A stretch of 64,000 nucleotides of DNA from Spirosoma agri (lineage in GTDB: Bacteria > Bacteroidota > Bacteroidia > Cytophagales > Spirosomataceae). Below are positions 9,457 to 18,600 of the stretch, piece by piece. Below the pieces are notes generated by a model. It saw nothing but the letters and a program-made list of their open reading frames with translations, did not search any database and had not been told where the DNA came from. The translations under genes were made by a program, and so were the position numbers. Every line of letters starts with the position of its first letter. Position 1 is the stretch's first letter. The stretch is taken from contig NZ_JAAGNZ010000007.1 in assembly GCF_010747415.1 (NCBI RefSeq), positions 1 through 64,000 of the forward strand. The letters are read 5' to 3'.

Positions 9457-10704
9457 TTAGCCTGGCTCAGTATAGACCAGTACTTCCTTACCGTCGATCA
9501 CATCCATATCATACATGTCCTGTTGCAGCATCCAGTCGAGGTAATCCTCAAATTTTTCGTGGTCAGTGAGTCCTTTGGCCTGCAATGTGTCAAACTGTTC
9601 GCGCAGAACGTGAAGCGGGATTGTTTCAACGTTCGTTTTTTTCTGACCTGGTTTCGGTGCCGGGTAAGCCGGATGATTGGTTTGCCAGACCAAAAACTCC
9701 TCTTTGAGCTGATCGCTCATCAACGCTTTATAAATCGCACCGGCCAGCGATTTGAGCCGGCCTTTATTTTTGGCTTCCTGGTAGTAACGAATCACAAAGC
9801 GTAGATATTCCTCCTGAAGCAGCTCTTGCTGGTAACGCAGTTTTATATCGTTCAGCGATTTAAGGCTTATGCCAATCTCCGTGAGGGTTTGCTGTGTGCC
9901 CTCAGGTAGTTTGATATCATCCTGTTTAACAATGGCAGGGCGCAACAAATGAAAAAGAAGGGCGCTGACTGCCCGACCCTCTTTTACCTGCTCATACTCA
10001 AACGACATATCGGTGGCACTCAATTCGTGTTTGGCAATGTCAAGAACGTATCGTTTGAAGTCGGCAAAATTCTGATACCGCTGTTCGAGATTCAGCGTTT
10101 TTTTCAGCGATGCCAATTCCAGTTTTATCGTATCATGGTGAAACGTCGCTGATTTGAGCAGCCAGTACAACCGGTAGGAATAAAAGCTCCGGAATCCTAA
10201 TAGAGTTTGAATCTCGGCAACCGTAAAATTGCCCTGAAGCTCCAACAGATAGGGTTTAGTGAAATTATTGAACTGAGCGATGAGGTACCCCGAACCTTCT
10301 TTGTAGCGGCAGGTCGCCATGAGTGGATTACTCACTATTTCCCGCCGGCCCTGCTCATCGATCGACTCGACATGAATGACGCGACCGGCTAACCGCACGA
10401 CGGCCTCCCGGATCTGGGCGTATGCCTTTCCACCTACTTTCTCGTCGGGGTACAGTTCTGAAACAGGAATACGACAAAGCAAAAAATCTTTATCCTTCCG
10501 ATCGATTCGCCCGAGCAGACAAACGAAAAGACGTGATTCCAGCAGAGACATTTCGTAACGGGCGCGAATCAGATCATTGTGCTGGGCAACCATACTGTCT
10601 TGCCTGAGTTGGCGAGACGTAGCCCGACGATCTGCTTCCAAAAACTCGGAGTCATTACTGAATAGCTCGGTCTGCGAATCCGATGTCTTTACGTTTTTGG
10701 CCAT
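9457..10704 (-). CDS. RepB/Rep_3-type plasmid replication initiator
   Basis: This 415-aa protein fits the Rep_3 superfamily (RepE, Pi, RepA types): two winged-helix domains, the first at about residues 35-175 (QHNDLIRARYEMSLLESRLFV ... ELQGNFTVAEIQTLLGF), the second at about 175-265 (SFYSYRLYWLLKSATFHHD ... LNLEQRYQNFADFKRYVLD). The long C-terminal tail (270-415) is common in Bacteroidota members. Initiators of this family bind direct-repeat iterons and open the origin with host DnaA. Twelve such repeats begin about 200 bases upstream of the start codon. The protein is probably autoregulated, since two iterons lie on the rep-proximal side of the array. Confidence 0.92.
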   Translation of the reverse strand: MAKNVKTSDSQTELFSNDSEFLEADRRATSRQLRQDSMVAQHNDLIRARYEMSLLESRLFVCLLGRIDRKDKDFLLCRIPVSELYPDEKVGGKAYAQIREAVVRLAGRVIHVESIDEQGRREIVSNPLMATCRYKEGSGYLIAQFNNFTKPYLLELQGNFTVAEIQTLLGFRSFYSYRLYWLLKSATFHHDTIKLELASLKKTLNLEQRYQNFADFKRYVLDIAKHELSATDMSFEYEQVKEGRAVSALLFHLLRPAIVKQDDIKLPEGTQQTLTEIGISLKSLNDIKLRYQQELLQEEYLRFVIRYYQEAKNKGRLKSLAGAIYKALMSDQLKEEFLVWQTNHPAYPAPKPGQKKTNVETIPLHVLREQFDTLQAKGLTDHEKFEDYLDWMLQQDMYDMDVIDGKEVLVYTEPG

Positions 10705-11045
10705 ACGAAAATGGTCTTTTTACAAAGCTAAAAAATCCCGCCGAGGAAGCAACCATTTACTAAACTGGTCCACTTTTTTCTTGATTCCAGCCCCCAACAT
10801 GAAGGCTTCCGGGAAATTGCGAGTAAAAGCCCGTCAACTAGCCGGTAAGTACCCACAGATATGTCCGAAATGGCAACAGAGAAGGGCCGAAGTAGCAAAA
10901 CGAGCGTCATTGACGGTACTTTCCTCGCAATTGAGCGCGCACAAACGACGCTATTCGTATCCACATGTGGCAAGCAACCGTTTGACGGTACTTTCCTCGC
11001 ATCTCGCTGCCGTCCTGAGTTGCTATCTTGGCTCGCTTACCATAA

Positions 11046-11054
11046 TGTGGATAA
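11046..11054 (-). promoter_or_regulatory. Consensus DnaA box beside the iterons
   Basis: The minus strand reads TTATCCACA, a perfect DnaA box, between the rep-proximal iterons and the eight-copy cluster. The same 9-mer also occurs at 36646 and 56629 outside any origin, so the match alone is weak evidence; its place among iterons makes it credible. Confidence 0.6.
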
Positions 11055-11280
11055 CTTTTTACAAAACCAGGTACTATACAGATATTATTTATTATTTTTA
11101 TTGTAAATGACGGTACTTTCCTCGCAATTGACGGTACTTTCCTCGTAGTGACGGTACTTTCCTCGCAATTAACGGTACTTTCCTCGCAATTAGACGGTAC
11201 TTTCCTCGCAATTGACGGTACTTTCCTCGTAGTTAGACGGTACTTTCCTCGCAATTAACGGTACTTTCCTCGCAATTGGG

Positions 11281-11460
11281 GTATACAAATACTTAAAAAT
11301 CAACTAGTTAGGGAGCCCCTAATAGTTAATAATTATAATCTTTTAAATGCTAAGCTAATTAAGCAAATGGCAAGGCACTTTAAATTTTTGTTTAAAAAAA
11401 AAGAGCTTTACAGGTAAACTCCTCCGGGGCCTGTTTGAATCGGCTTAATGGTTTCTTCCG
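11281..11460. other. AT-rich region, probable DNA unwinding element of the origin
   Basis: The 180 bases between the eight-iteron cluster and the last two iterons are strongly AT-rich, above all 11320-11410 (runs such as TAATAATTATAATC, TTTAAATTTTTG and nine consecutive A). Iteron origins carry such a stretch as the site of first strand opening. No gene is visible in it. Confidence 0.6.
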
Positions 11461-11501
11461 TGACGGTACTTTCCTCGTAGTTGACGGTACTTTCCTCGCA
11501 A

Positions 11502-11813
11502 TTACGAATCGATTCGGATTAGTGCTTTCCAAGTTAATTCAAAGCTGAGGCTCGATCGACTTTCAGGCAGGTCCAGCCAAGCCAGCTCCTCTATAGTTTG
11601 GTACAGATTAGCTAGGAGTTGCTGCTCGTTTTGCAAAAATTCTCGCTTAGCATGTGGTGAACGAAGAACTACGACCAACAGGGTGTTCGTTTGCGATTGT
11701 ACGCCAGACCGCCCGGTGAAGGTCACATAAGCGTTCGCCCTGTACTGACGGCTTCCAGAAGGCAATGTTGTCCAGGCTGAGTCACCCGCTTTCGAGGACG
11801 CTATCTGACACAA
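11502..11813 (-). pseudogene. Unrecognised small ORF or gene fragment next to the iterons
   Basis: This is a 103-aa open frame starting from TTG, with no in-frame ATG near its start and a stop a few codons upstream. Part of it looks protein-like (YVTFTGRSGVQSQTNTLLVV, LLANLYQTIEELAWLDLPES). The stop lies immediately beside the last iteron. I recognise no family. It may be the 3' remnant of a gene cut by rearrangement at the origin, a true small gene with a rare start, or chance. Confidence 0.3.
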
Positions 11814-12465
11814 GCTGTGTTTACCTTACGACTGGAGTAGTAAAAATCTACCGAATCGATTGCTTCGACCAGTTGCCAGTGCCAGCGTATGTGGTACATC
11901 GAAAAGTGATTGCGTTCACCATGATAAGGCTTGGCTGAAGCAGGCACTATCGACCAAGCTAAAATTCGTAACGTGAAAGTGGTAAGAACGGATGATTCAA
12001 ATGCGGTTTGTACGAATCACAACCCGGCTATGGAGAATTCGACAAGCGAATCGATTAATTGAGCCTGACGGCCACAAGACGGCTCAATGATGTCTTCATA
12101 TGGATCAGGCCCGTTTGTTGCGTTACAGCGGCACTAAACGTCTTCCAGGAGCATCTTGGTATGGTTTAAGAAGACGTTGGCAGCATCTTCACACTTGCTG
12201 GACGTAAAATGACTCCATATCTGGTGTAGCAGTGCGAACCTGATCGGCTTCAGGAGCAGGAGTTGAACTGTGACATTATCTGCGTTTACTGCCTGATTTT
12301 ATATCTGTTCGTTCGCAAAATGGGCACGTGTCAAAAATTTTTGACACGTGCCCATTTTGCGTTGTAAAACAAGATAGACAAAAAAGAAATTCATTCTAAA
12401 GTTACGCGTGTCCTGTAAAAAAGCCAACAATCAGTTGTCGACCTTCTTTTGCCTAACAGAATGAT
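11814..12465. other. Gene-free region between origin and par operon
   Basis: About 650 bases hold no convincing gene. They contain a short hairpin at 12059-12087 (TTGAGCC / GGCTCAA) and the 48-bp palindrome at 12314-12361, annotated separately. Confidence 0.5.
12314..12361. repeat. 48-bp perfect palindrome downstream of the par operon (candidate parS)
   Basis: Two 24-base arms are exact reverse complements with no loop, centred between 12337 and 12338. The central 20 bases, GTGTCAAAAATTTTTGACAC, recur in the palindrome upstream of parA. It could also act as the terminator of the par transcript. It differs from the chromosomal parS consensus. Confidence 0.7.
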
Positions 12466-13323
12466 CTACAGTAATTTATAGACATTTGCTTCTTGCAGAG
12501 AAATGAAATCATAGAAAGATTCATCGATCTCCTGATCCATGCCTCTCAACGCTTGCCAGGCCTCAACCAGGTTATTTCGCAGCAAAAATCGGCCAGATAT
12601 GCGAACCATAAGATCGCCTGGCTGGTGCGTAGGAGCTGCGTTTTGAAGTTGGGTAATGTACGCTTGCTTGATCAGCGATGCATTGTTCTTGCTTTTTTTC
12701 GGTGTCTTGGGCTCATTTGGCGCTTCTTTAGCCAGTGAAGCGCCAATCGTTTCGGCGGTCGCAAGTATTTTTCTGGCGGTGATACTCTTGCCGGTCACCT
12801 GCTGCTGCCTGACCACTTCATCCCACACTTTCCGGCGTTTTTCGGGTGCGATTTCTGCGAGGGCACTGGCATGCGATTCTTTTTCGGGAAGGACAAGGGA
12901 ATGTGTATTCAGATCTGCCGAGGAGTCGGCTTCGTAGTCGTACGTAACGTTGCCCGCGTGGTCGTCGGAGAGATCCTGCACAACCTGAGCCGCATCCATG
13001 AGCTGGTATGCACGTTGACGACCGAGACCGAAGCGGTCTGCTACGTATGCTTTTATGGAAAGATGGGAGCCCCGATAAAGCTTCTTTTGCCGGATCTCTA
13101 GTAGGGCAGAACCAACTTGCAGAAACGTATCAAGACCTGTTTTGATAACAGTCTCAAGCGCGGTTAGCTCCTGTTGTTCGGCTGGATTCAGGGGCGTTAT
13201 TTCCAGCACGGAATCCTCGTAATTCAGGCTCATAACGGCCATCGAGGTAGCGTCTGTATCGACAGGTGGCGTATCGCTTTCGTGTAAATCGGTTATAAAC
13301 GACGAAAAAGTCTTTTTTGCCAT
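12466..13323 (-). CDS. ParA partner, probable non-canonical centromere-binding protein
   Basis: This 285-aa protein is encoded 2 bases after parA, so the two are co-transcribed. Residues about 50-115 (ALETVIKTGLDTFLQVGSALLEIRQKKLY ... FGLGRQRAYQLMDAAQV) look like a helical DNA-binding region of the kind seen in plasmid and phage proteins with DUF3102-like helices. A second motif at 150-190 (ALAEIAPEKRRKVWDEVVRQQQVTGKSITARKI) is also known from such proteins. The ParB CTPase motif (GERR-type) is absent. By position it is the adaptor linking ParA to the centromere, which may be one or both flanking palindromes. The C-terminal 60 residues are unrecognised. The role is inferred from context. Confidence 0.75.
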   Translation of the reverse strand: MAKKTFSSFITDLHESDTPPVDTDATSMAVMSLNYEDSVLEITPLNPAEQQELTALETVIKTGLDTFLQVGSALLEIRQKKLYRGSHLSIKAYVADRFGLGRQRAYQLMDAAQVVQDLSDDHAGNVTYDYEADSSADLNTHSLVLPEKESHASALAEIAPEKRRKVWDEVVRQQQVTGKSITARKILATAETIGASLAKEAPNEPKTPKKSKNNASLIKQAYITQLQNAAPTHQPGDLMVRISGRFLLRNNLVEAWQALRGMDQEIDESFYDFISLQEANVYKLL

Positions 13324-13325
13324 GC

Positions 13326-14156
13326 TTACTGTTGAATCAGGGTAGGAGATTGGGACTGGTTCTTTTCTACGTTATGGATAATTTCTTCAACCAGCGCAGA
13401 AAAATCGATGGCACCGTTTGACTTCGGTTTGTAGTCGAAAATGCTTTGGCTCAGAGCCGTGCATTCCATCAGGCTGGTATTCTGACGGATCTGCGTCTTG
13501 AAAACGTTGATGTTTTTCTTCTCTAGTGCTTCCGAAATCTCCCGACCGAAAACGGTGTGCTGACTGAACTTGTTTTTCAGAACACCCAGTAACTGCACCT
13601 GAGCACCCGCATCCCGACGTAATTTCGATACGGCAATGAGCATTTCGTCCAGGCCTATGTACGCAAAGTTCTCGCCCTGCATGGGAACAATGTAATAATC
13701 GGCGGCAACGAGTGCATTCACGGTCAATGCGCCCAAGCTGGGGGGACAATCAACGATGATGTAATCGTAACTATGTCCGTGCTCGTTGAGGGCATTTCGA
13801 AGGGCAAACATGAGGATGGCATTCGCGTTGATGACGGCTTCGGCCCGTAGCATTGTGCGAGCTGACGGCAATAAATCCAGCCGAACACTGCCGTACTCAT
13901 TCTCAATTTTTCCCTCAAGCAAAACCTCCTGCCATTCCATATCATCCATCAGGAGATGACCGACATGTTTCTTCACGTTCCGGAAACCGGCCCAAATGCT
14001 CAGGTTGGCTTGAGAGTCCAGATCAATCATCAATACATCTTTGCCAATCCTGGCCAGACCAGCCGCGACGTTTAACGCAACCGTAGTCTTCCCCGTACCG
14101 CCTTTGTTGTTGGCAAAGGCGAGCACTATTGGTTTTTTCGTCATAATTCGTGTCAT
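13326..14156 (-). CDS. parA: ParA family partition ATPase
   Basis: This 276-aa protein has the deviant Walker A motif KGGTGKTT at residues 18-25, followed by VLMIDLDSQANLS (Walker A') and YIIVDCPPSLGALTVNAL (Walker B). These are the signatures of ParA/Soj/MinD ATPases that segregate plasmids by ATP-dependent patterning on the nucleoid. It has no long N-terminal DNA-binding domain, so it is a small (type Ib or Soj-like) ParA and probably not itself the operon repressor. A second ATG at 14144 (MTKKPIV) is an equally good start. The partner gene follows within 2 bases. Confidence 0.93.
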   Translation of the reverse strand: MTRIMTKKPIVLAFANNKGGTGKTTVALNVAAGLARIGKDVLMIDLDSQANLSIWAGFRNVKKHVGHLLMDDMEWQEVLLEGKIENEYGSVRLDLLPSARTMLRAEAVINANAILMFALRNALNEHGHSYDYIIVDCPPSLGALTVNALVAADYYIVPMQGENFAYIGLDEMLIAVSKLRRDAGAQVQLLGVLKNKFSQHTVFGREISEALEKKNINVFKTQIRQNTSLMECTALSQSIFDYKPKSNGAIDFSALVEEIIHNVEKNQSQSPTLIQQ

Positions 14157-14212
14157 CGTAAAACCTGGGTGGTAAAGTTACACATTCGGGTTTACTCATA
14201 CAGCCAGAAAGA

Positions 14213-14258
14213 CAAAAAGGGTGATGTGTCAAAAATTTTTGACACATCACCCTTTTTG
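14213..14258. repeat. 46-bp perfect palindrome upstream of parA (candidate parS/operator)
   Basis: Two 23-base arms are exact reverse complements, centred between 14235 and 14236, beginning 57 bases before the parA start. The core GTGTCAAAAATTTTTGACAC is identical to that of the palindrome at 12314, while the outer arms differ. Its position suits a centromere that doubles as par operator. Confidence 0.7.
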
Positions 14259-14704
14259 GCAATTCGTTTCCATGTTAGACAGCAGTATGGATTACCTGTT
14301 GCGTAGGGAAACTGACAAACTAAAGAGGTGTCCAGCGTTCGTAAATCAAATCTTCAGATAAGAAAGTAGCAGTAATTCCGTGATTTGTGCCCGCTGACAT
14401 CCTGGTACCAAATTAGCTCCGACGCACATTGTGTGGCTCCCGGTCTGATGCTCGCAGATAAACCCTGCGTTAAGCCAAAGCTACTCCTGTTTACGTACTG
14501 ATATACCGAAATCGCTCAGATTAAATAGGTACTAAGAATACGCTGAAAGAATAATACTATAGAAATACTAGAGTAAAACTCAGGTAATGTTAAAAGGCGT
14601 CCTTTGTGCTTTTCAAATCGATTTATGAGAATTTATCCTTTCGTATTTCTTGGGCGTGAAAAATGGCTCATCCTACCCGTTGGTAATTCGATAATTGATT
14701 AATC
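14259..14704. other. Gene-free region between par and the exported-protein gene
   Basis: About 445 bases without a convincing open frame. They should contain the promoter of the plus-strand operon starting at 14705. I see no strong repeat beyond the adjoining palindrome. Confidence 0.4.
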
Positions 14705-15574
14705 ATGAGGATATTACTCTTCATGCTGGCTTGTGTAGCTGGGGGACTTTCCAGTTCCTGGCTAGCTGTAAAAATGAGCCTAACCTCAACCATGACCCTG
14801 GATTCTCTTGGTGCCTGCCAGGGGGTAAGCTGGCAAAAAAACAAAGCTTATCTATATGGTGATCGCGAAGTGGGAGTCATTCGGACATACACGGCAGGTG
14901 AAAACAAACTAACATACACAGGGCAGGAAATCAGATTAACCCAACAGGGTAAAGACGTCATTAATCATCCAACAGGTATAGCGTATTCAGGACAGGGACC
15001 CACCTTCATTGGCAATAGCATCCGCCTGAATTCAGAAGGGACTAAATGGCGGGCGGTCATCTATTCCGTAAACTGGAACGGGCTACTCAGAACTGGTACA
15101 CTGGATGGCAATCTGCTGAACACGATCGACGATGATGCCTGTATTCAGGGCACTCGTCCCGAATACGTTCGCTACCAGAACAAGTGGTATGTAGCAACAG
15201 CCGATTACGGCGAAAAGGGAAACGAAGTACGACTTTATGACCCTGAACGCTTAGCGACGGCGAAAAAGACCAATGAATCGGGCGTTGTGGTCACGAAATT
15301 TACGTGCTCACCCTGGGTTCAGAACCTGCACTGGATAGCTTCAAAAGGAGTCCTGGTGCTTGTTCAGAATCAGCTCGGAGGTCGGCGCTGGCGCTTTACA
15401 TTCCTGGATCTGAACAAGTCCATTGCGTCGGGCCATCAGCACATAATCCGTGTCATCGATTTTGACAAAGCCGACGAACTGGAAGGATTTACGCTGCTTA
15501 CTGAACAAACGAAGGGCCTGGCCGTAACCTCGTCGCGGACCAATAATGTGAGTTTTGTCAACCTTGACTGGTGA
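14705..15574 (+). CDS. Exported protein of unknown function, probable beta-propeller
   Basis: This 289-aa protein begins with a hydrophobic signal segment (MRILLFMLACVAGGLSSSW) and is likely exported; the cysteine at 10 sits too early for a clear lipobox. The rest has regularly spaced blade-like strands (AYLYGDREVGVIRTY, YVRYQNKWYVATADYG, NEVRLYDPERL, KGLAVTSSRTNNVSFVNL), suggesting a propeller. I recognise no family. It ends 33 bases before susC on the same strand, so it is probably the first gene of that operon and may be a surface or periplasmic accessory. Confidence 0.65.
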   Translation: MRILLFMLACVAGGLSSSWLAVKMSLTSTMTLDSLGACQGVSWQKNKAYLYGDREVGVIRTYTAGENKLTYTGQEIRLTQQGKDVINHPTGIAYSGQGPTFIGNSIRLNSEGTKWRAVIYSVNWNGLLRTGTLDGNLLNTIDDDACIQGTRPEYVRYQNKWYVATADYGEKGNEVRLYDPERLATAKKTNESGVVVTKFTCSPWVQNLHWIASKGVLVLVQNQLGGRRWRFTFLDLNKSIASGHQHIIRVIDFDKADELEGFTLLTEQTKGLAVTSSRTNNVSFVNLDW

Positions 15575-15607
15575 GTACGGTTTTTTCTTCTCTTAAATAC
15601 AACCCCT

Positions 15608-18600
15608 ATGATTATGAAACGCTACTCAATGACATTGAGTCGGTTACTGATTTGCCTGCTACTAGTGGGCAGCGTAGTACCCAGCTCGTCAGCACACGCT
15701 GCCGGGCGGGTAACCCGGTGGTTCTTGATCCATGCTGCCCGACTGACGGGCACAGTAACGGACGAACAGAACCAGCCGATTCCCGGTGTTAACATCGTCG
15801 AGAAGCAAACCCGGAAAGGCACGGTTACGGATGCGACCGGGCAGTTTACCCTCGACGTAAATCCTGGTTCAACTCTGGTGTTCTCATCCGTTGGTTTTGC
15901 TACGCAGGAACTAGTCGTCGGTTCCCAGCAGACGCTGACGGTTAGGCTCAGGGAGGATGTTAACCAGCTCAACGAAGTCGTGGCGGTTGGGTATCAGACC
16001 CTGCGAAAAAGCGACGTGACAGGGGCGATTGCCAATGTGAAAGCCCGTGAATTGAACGTTACCGCGCCAACGCTCGGGCAGGCACTGGTCGGCAAACTAG
16101 CGGGGGTGCAGGTATCGCAGACGGGTGGAGCACCTTATAACACAACCAAAATTCGCGTGCGGGGCATCGGGTCAATCAACGCCAGTTCCGACCCGTTGTA
16201 CGTGATTGATGGCTTCCCGGCTGGTAATGATGTATTCATTAATCCGAACGACATCGAGAGCATCGACATCCTCAAAGACGCGGCTTCGGCGGCCATTTAC
16301 GGATCGCGGGCGTCGGGTGGGGTGGTTATCATTACGACCAAACGGGGTAAAGACGGAAAAGGTAAATTCGATTATGAGTATCAGTACGGTGTCAATCAGC
16401 TGGCTAAAAAAGTAGACCTGCTGGATGCCAATGGGTTTGCTCAGCTGATGATCGATGGCCGTAACAACGCCTACCGCGACCTGGTGCAGAACAGTGGCAA
16501 AACCTGGGCCGACGCCATGTTCTCGGACGATAACGCTACCCGGATTGCCAAGGTTGGCAATGCCAGTTCGGTCAGTATCCCAACGGACATTTATGACTTC
16601 GCCAACCAGAAACTGATTACGCCCAAATACAATACCGACTGGCAGAATGCACTCTACCGCAATGCGCCCATGAGCCGCCACAATCTGACGTTTTCGGGAG
16701 GCAACAACGGTCTGCGCTACCTGATTAGTGGCAGCTACCAGAATCAGCAGGGAATCATTGTGGCTACCAGCCAGGAGCGGGTGAACTTTCGGGCCAATAT
16801 TGACGGCGAAATCAGCAAGAAATTTAAAGTGGGGGCCAGCCTCTTTGTAACGTCGAATAAAAACCGCGAGGTACAGGAAGGTCGGTTCAATCAGGGACCG
16901 ATTCTGGGTGCGCTGATTATGCCACCAACGTTTCGGGCCTACGATGACAACGGAAATCTGGTGAAGAATGAAGTGGCTGCTCAACAACCTGTCTATGGCT
17001 ACCAGACCATCGAGAACCCGGTGGCCCTGGCCATGGAAACGAACATCAACCGCCGGGGCTTGCGGGGGACGTACAACGGTACGGCCAGCTACGAAATCAT
17101 TCCCGGTCTGGTCGCCAAAGCCAATCTGGGCCTACAGACCTACAGCGAAAAGTACGAGTATTACCTGCCTACCAGCTTGAGCAATGGTAATAATCCGCCG
17201 TATTCGCCCCAGGCCATTGCAGCCGCGACCGCTACGGCTCTGACGCTGAATACCCAGAACGTACTGGCCGAATTTACGGCAACGTATACCAAGCAATTGG
17301 GTAAGCACAGCCTGAACGGATTGGTGGGGTACACGGCCCAGAAAACGAACCTCGACCAGATCAGCGTGTCGGCGCAGGGGTTTCAGAACGATGCGGTGCA
17401 GGAAATAACGGCTAAAGGAGCCGATCCAACCAACTTCTTTCAAAGCAATACGACCAGCAGCGTTGGCTTTTCCGGCACTGGCAAACAGGAAGAAACCCTG
17501 CTGTCTTATCTGGCCCGTGCCGAGTACAACTACGATGGTCGGTACTACCTGACTGCGGCTTTCCGGACCGATGGCTCGTCACGTTTCGGACCGGCTAACC
17601 GCTGGGGTAATTTCCCATCGCTTTCGGGGGGCTGGACCATCTCTAATGAACCGTTTTATACCGACTGGCTCGGCGCAGCTTCTACCCTCAAACTACGGGG
17701 CAGCTGGGGACTGACGGGGAACTACAACATTCCGCTTTACGGCTACCAGCAAACGATGGCTAGCCCAACGGGGGCTGTATTTGGCTCGGGCACGATTCAA
17801 ACCGCCTTTTATTCGGGGGCGCTCAAGGACCAGAAACTGGGCTGGGAATCTACCTCGCAGTTTAACGTCGGTCTTGATGTTGGTCTGTTCAACAACCGGC
17901 TTCTGCTGATTGCCAATGGCTACCTGAGTAACTCCTATAACCTGCTGTTCAATCAACCCGTTTCGGCTATTTCGGGCGCGACGAGCATTCTGACCAACCT
18001 CAGAAATTCAAAAATCCAGAATAAAGGTATCGAGTTCCAAGCCGATGGACGGGTTCTATCGACGCAGGATGTCAAACTGAACCTGAGCGGCAACATTTCC
18101 TTCAACCGCAACAAAGTACTGAACATGGGCGGGGCCAACACGATTCTGGTAGCGGGAGCCGAGCGGTCGTACATCACCCACATCACGCAGGAAGGCCAGC
18201 CAGTCGGTATGTTCTACGGCTTCAAGGTGGTGGGTATGGTTCGGCAGAAGGACGTAGATAACATTGCCGCCGACAATGCAGTCTACAACGCAGCTACTCA
18301 GTCGTTTCCGGCGGGTTATGTGCTCAAAGGCCCCGCGCGCTCAACTGCATCGACGAATCCGCTTCGTCCCGGCGATCTGATCTTTCAGGATGTCAACGGT
18401 GATGGTGTTGTGACGGATGCCGACAAGCAGGTGATCGGTACACCTTACCCGAAGTTCACCTATGGCTTCTCGCTGAATGCCAGTTACAAAGCGTTCGACG
18501 CCAATGCGTCCTTCAACGGGTCTTACGGCAGTCAGGTACTCGACGGACAGGACTATTACGTTTACAACATGGAAGGATCTGGTAATCAGTACGCCAACGT

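Larger units (their letters stand above)
10911..11502 (+). repeat. Iteron array, 12 direct repeats (replication origin)
   Basis: The unit TGACGGTACTTTCCTCGCAA (first two bases and last two to four vary) occurs in one orientation starting at 10911, 10983, 11108, 11129, 11149, 11170, 11192, 11213, 11235, 11256, 11461 and 11482. The middle eight are spaced 20-22 bp, two helical turns, so all face the same side of the DNA. Three copies (11129, 11213, 11461) end GTAG instead of GCAA. The ten-base core GGTACTTTCC is invariant. This is the expected binding array for the adjacent Rep protein. Confidence 0.93.

Noticed and set aside
10907..11254. A 115-codon minus-strand ORF with repeated RKVPSIA motifs
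   Set aside because: The repeats are the reverse reading of the iterons; their spacing in multiples near 21 bases keeps one frame open. It is an artefact of the repeat array.
16172..16987. A 271-codon minus-strand ORF inside susC
   Set aside because: It is antisense to the plug and barrel region of SusC and has no start or motif support.
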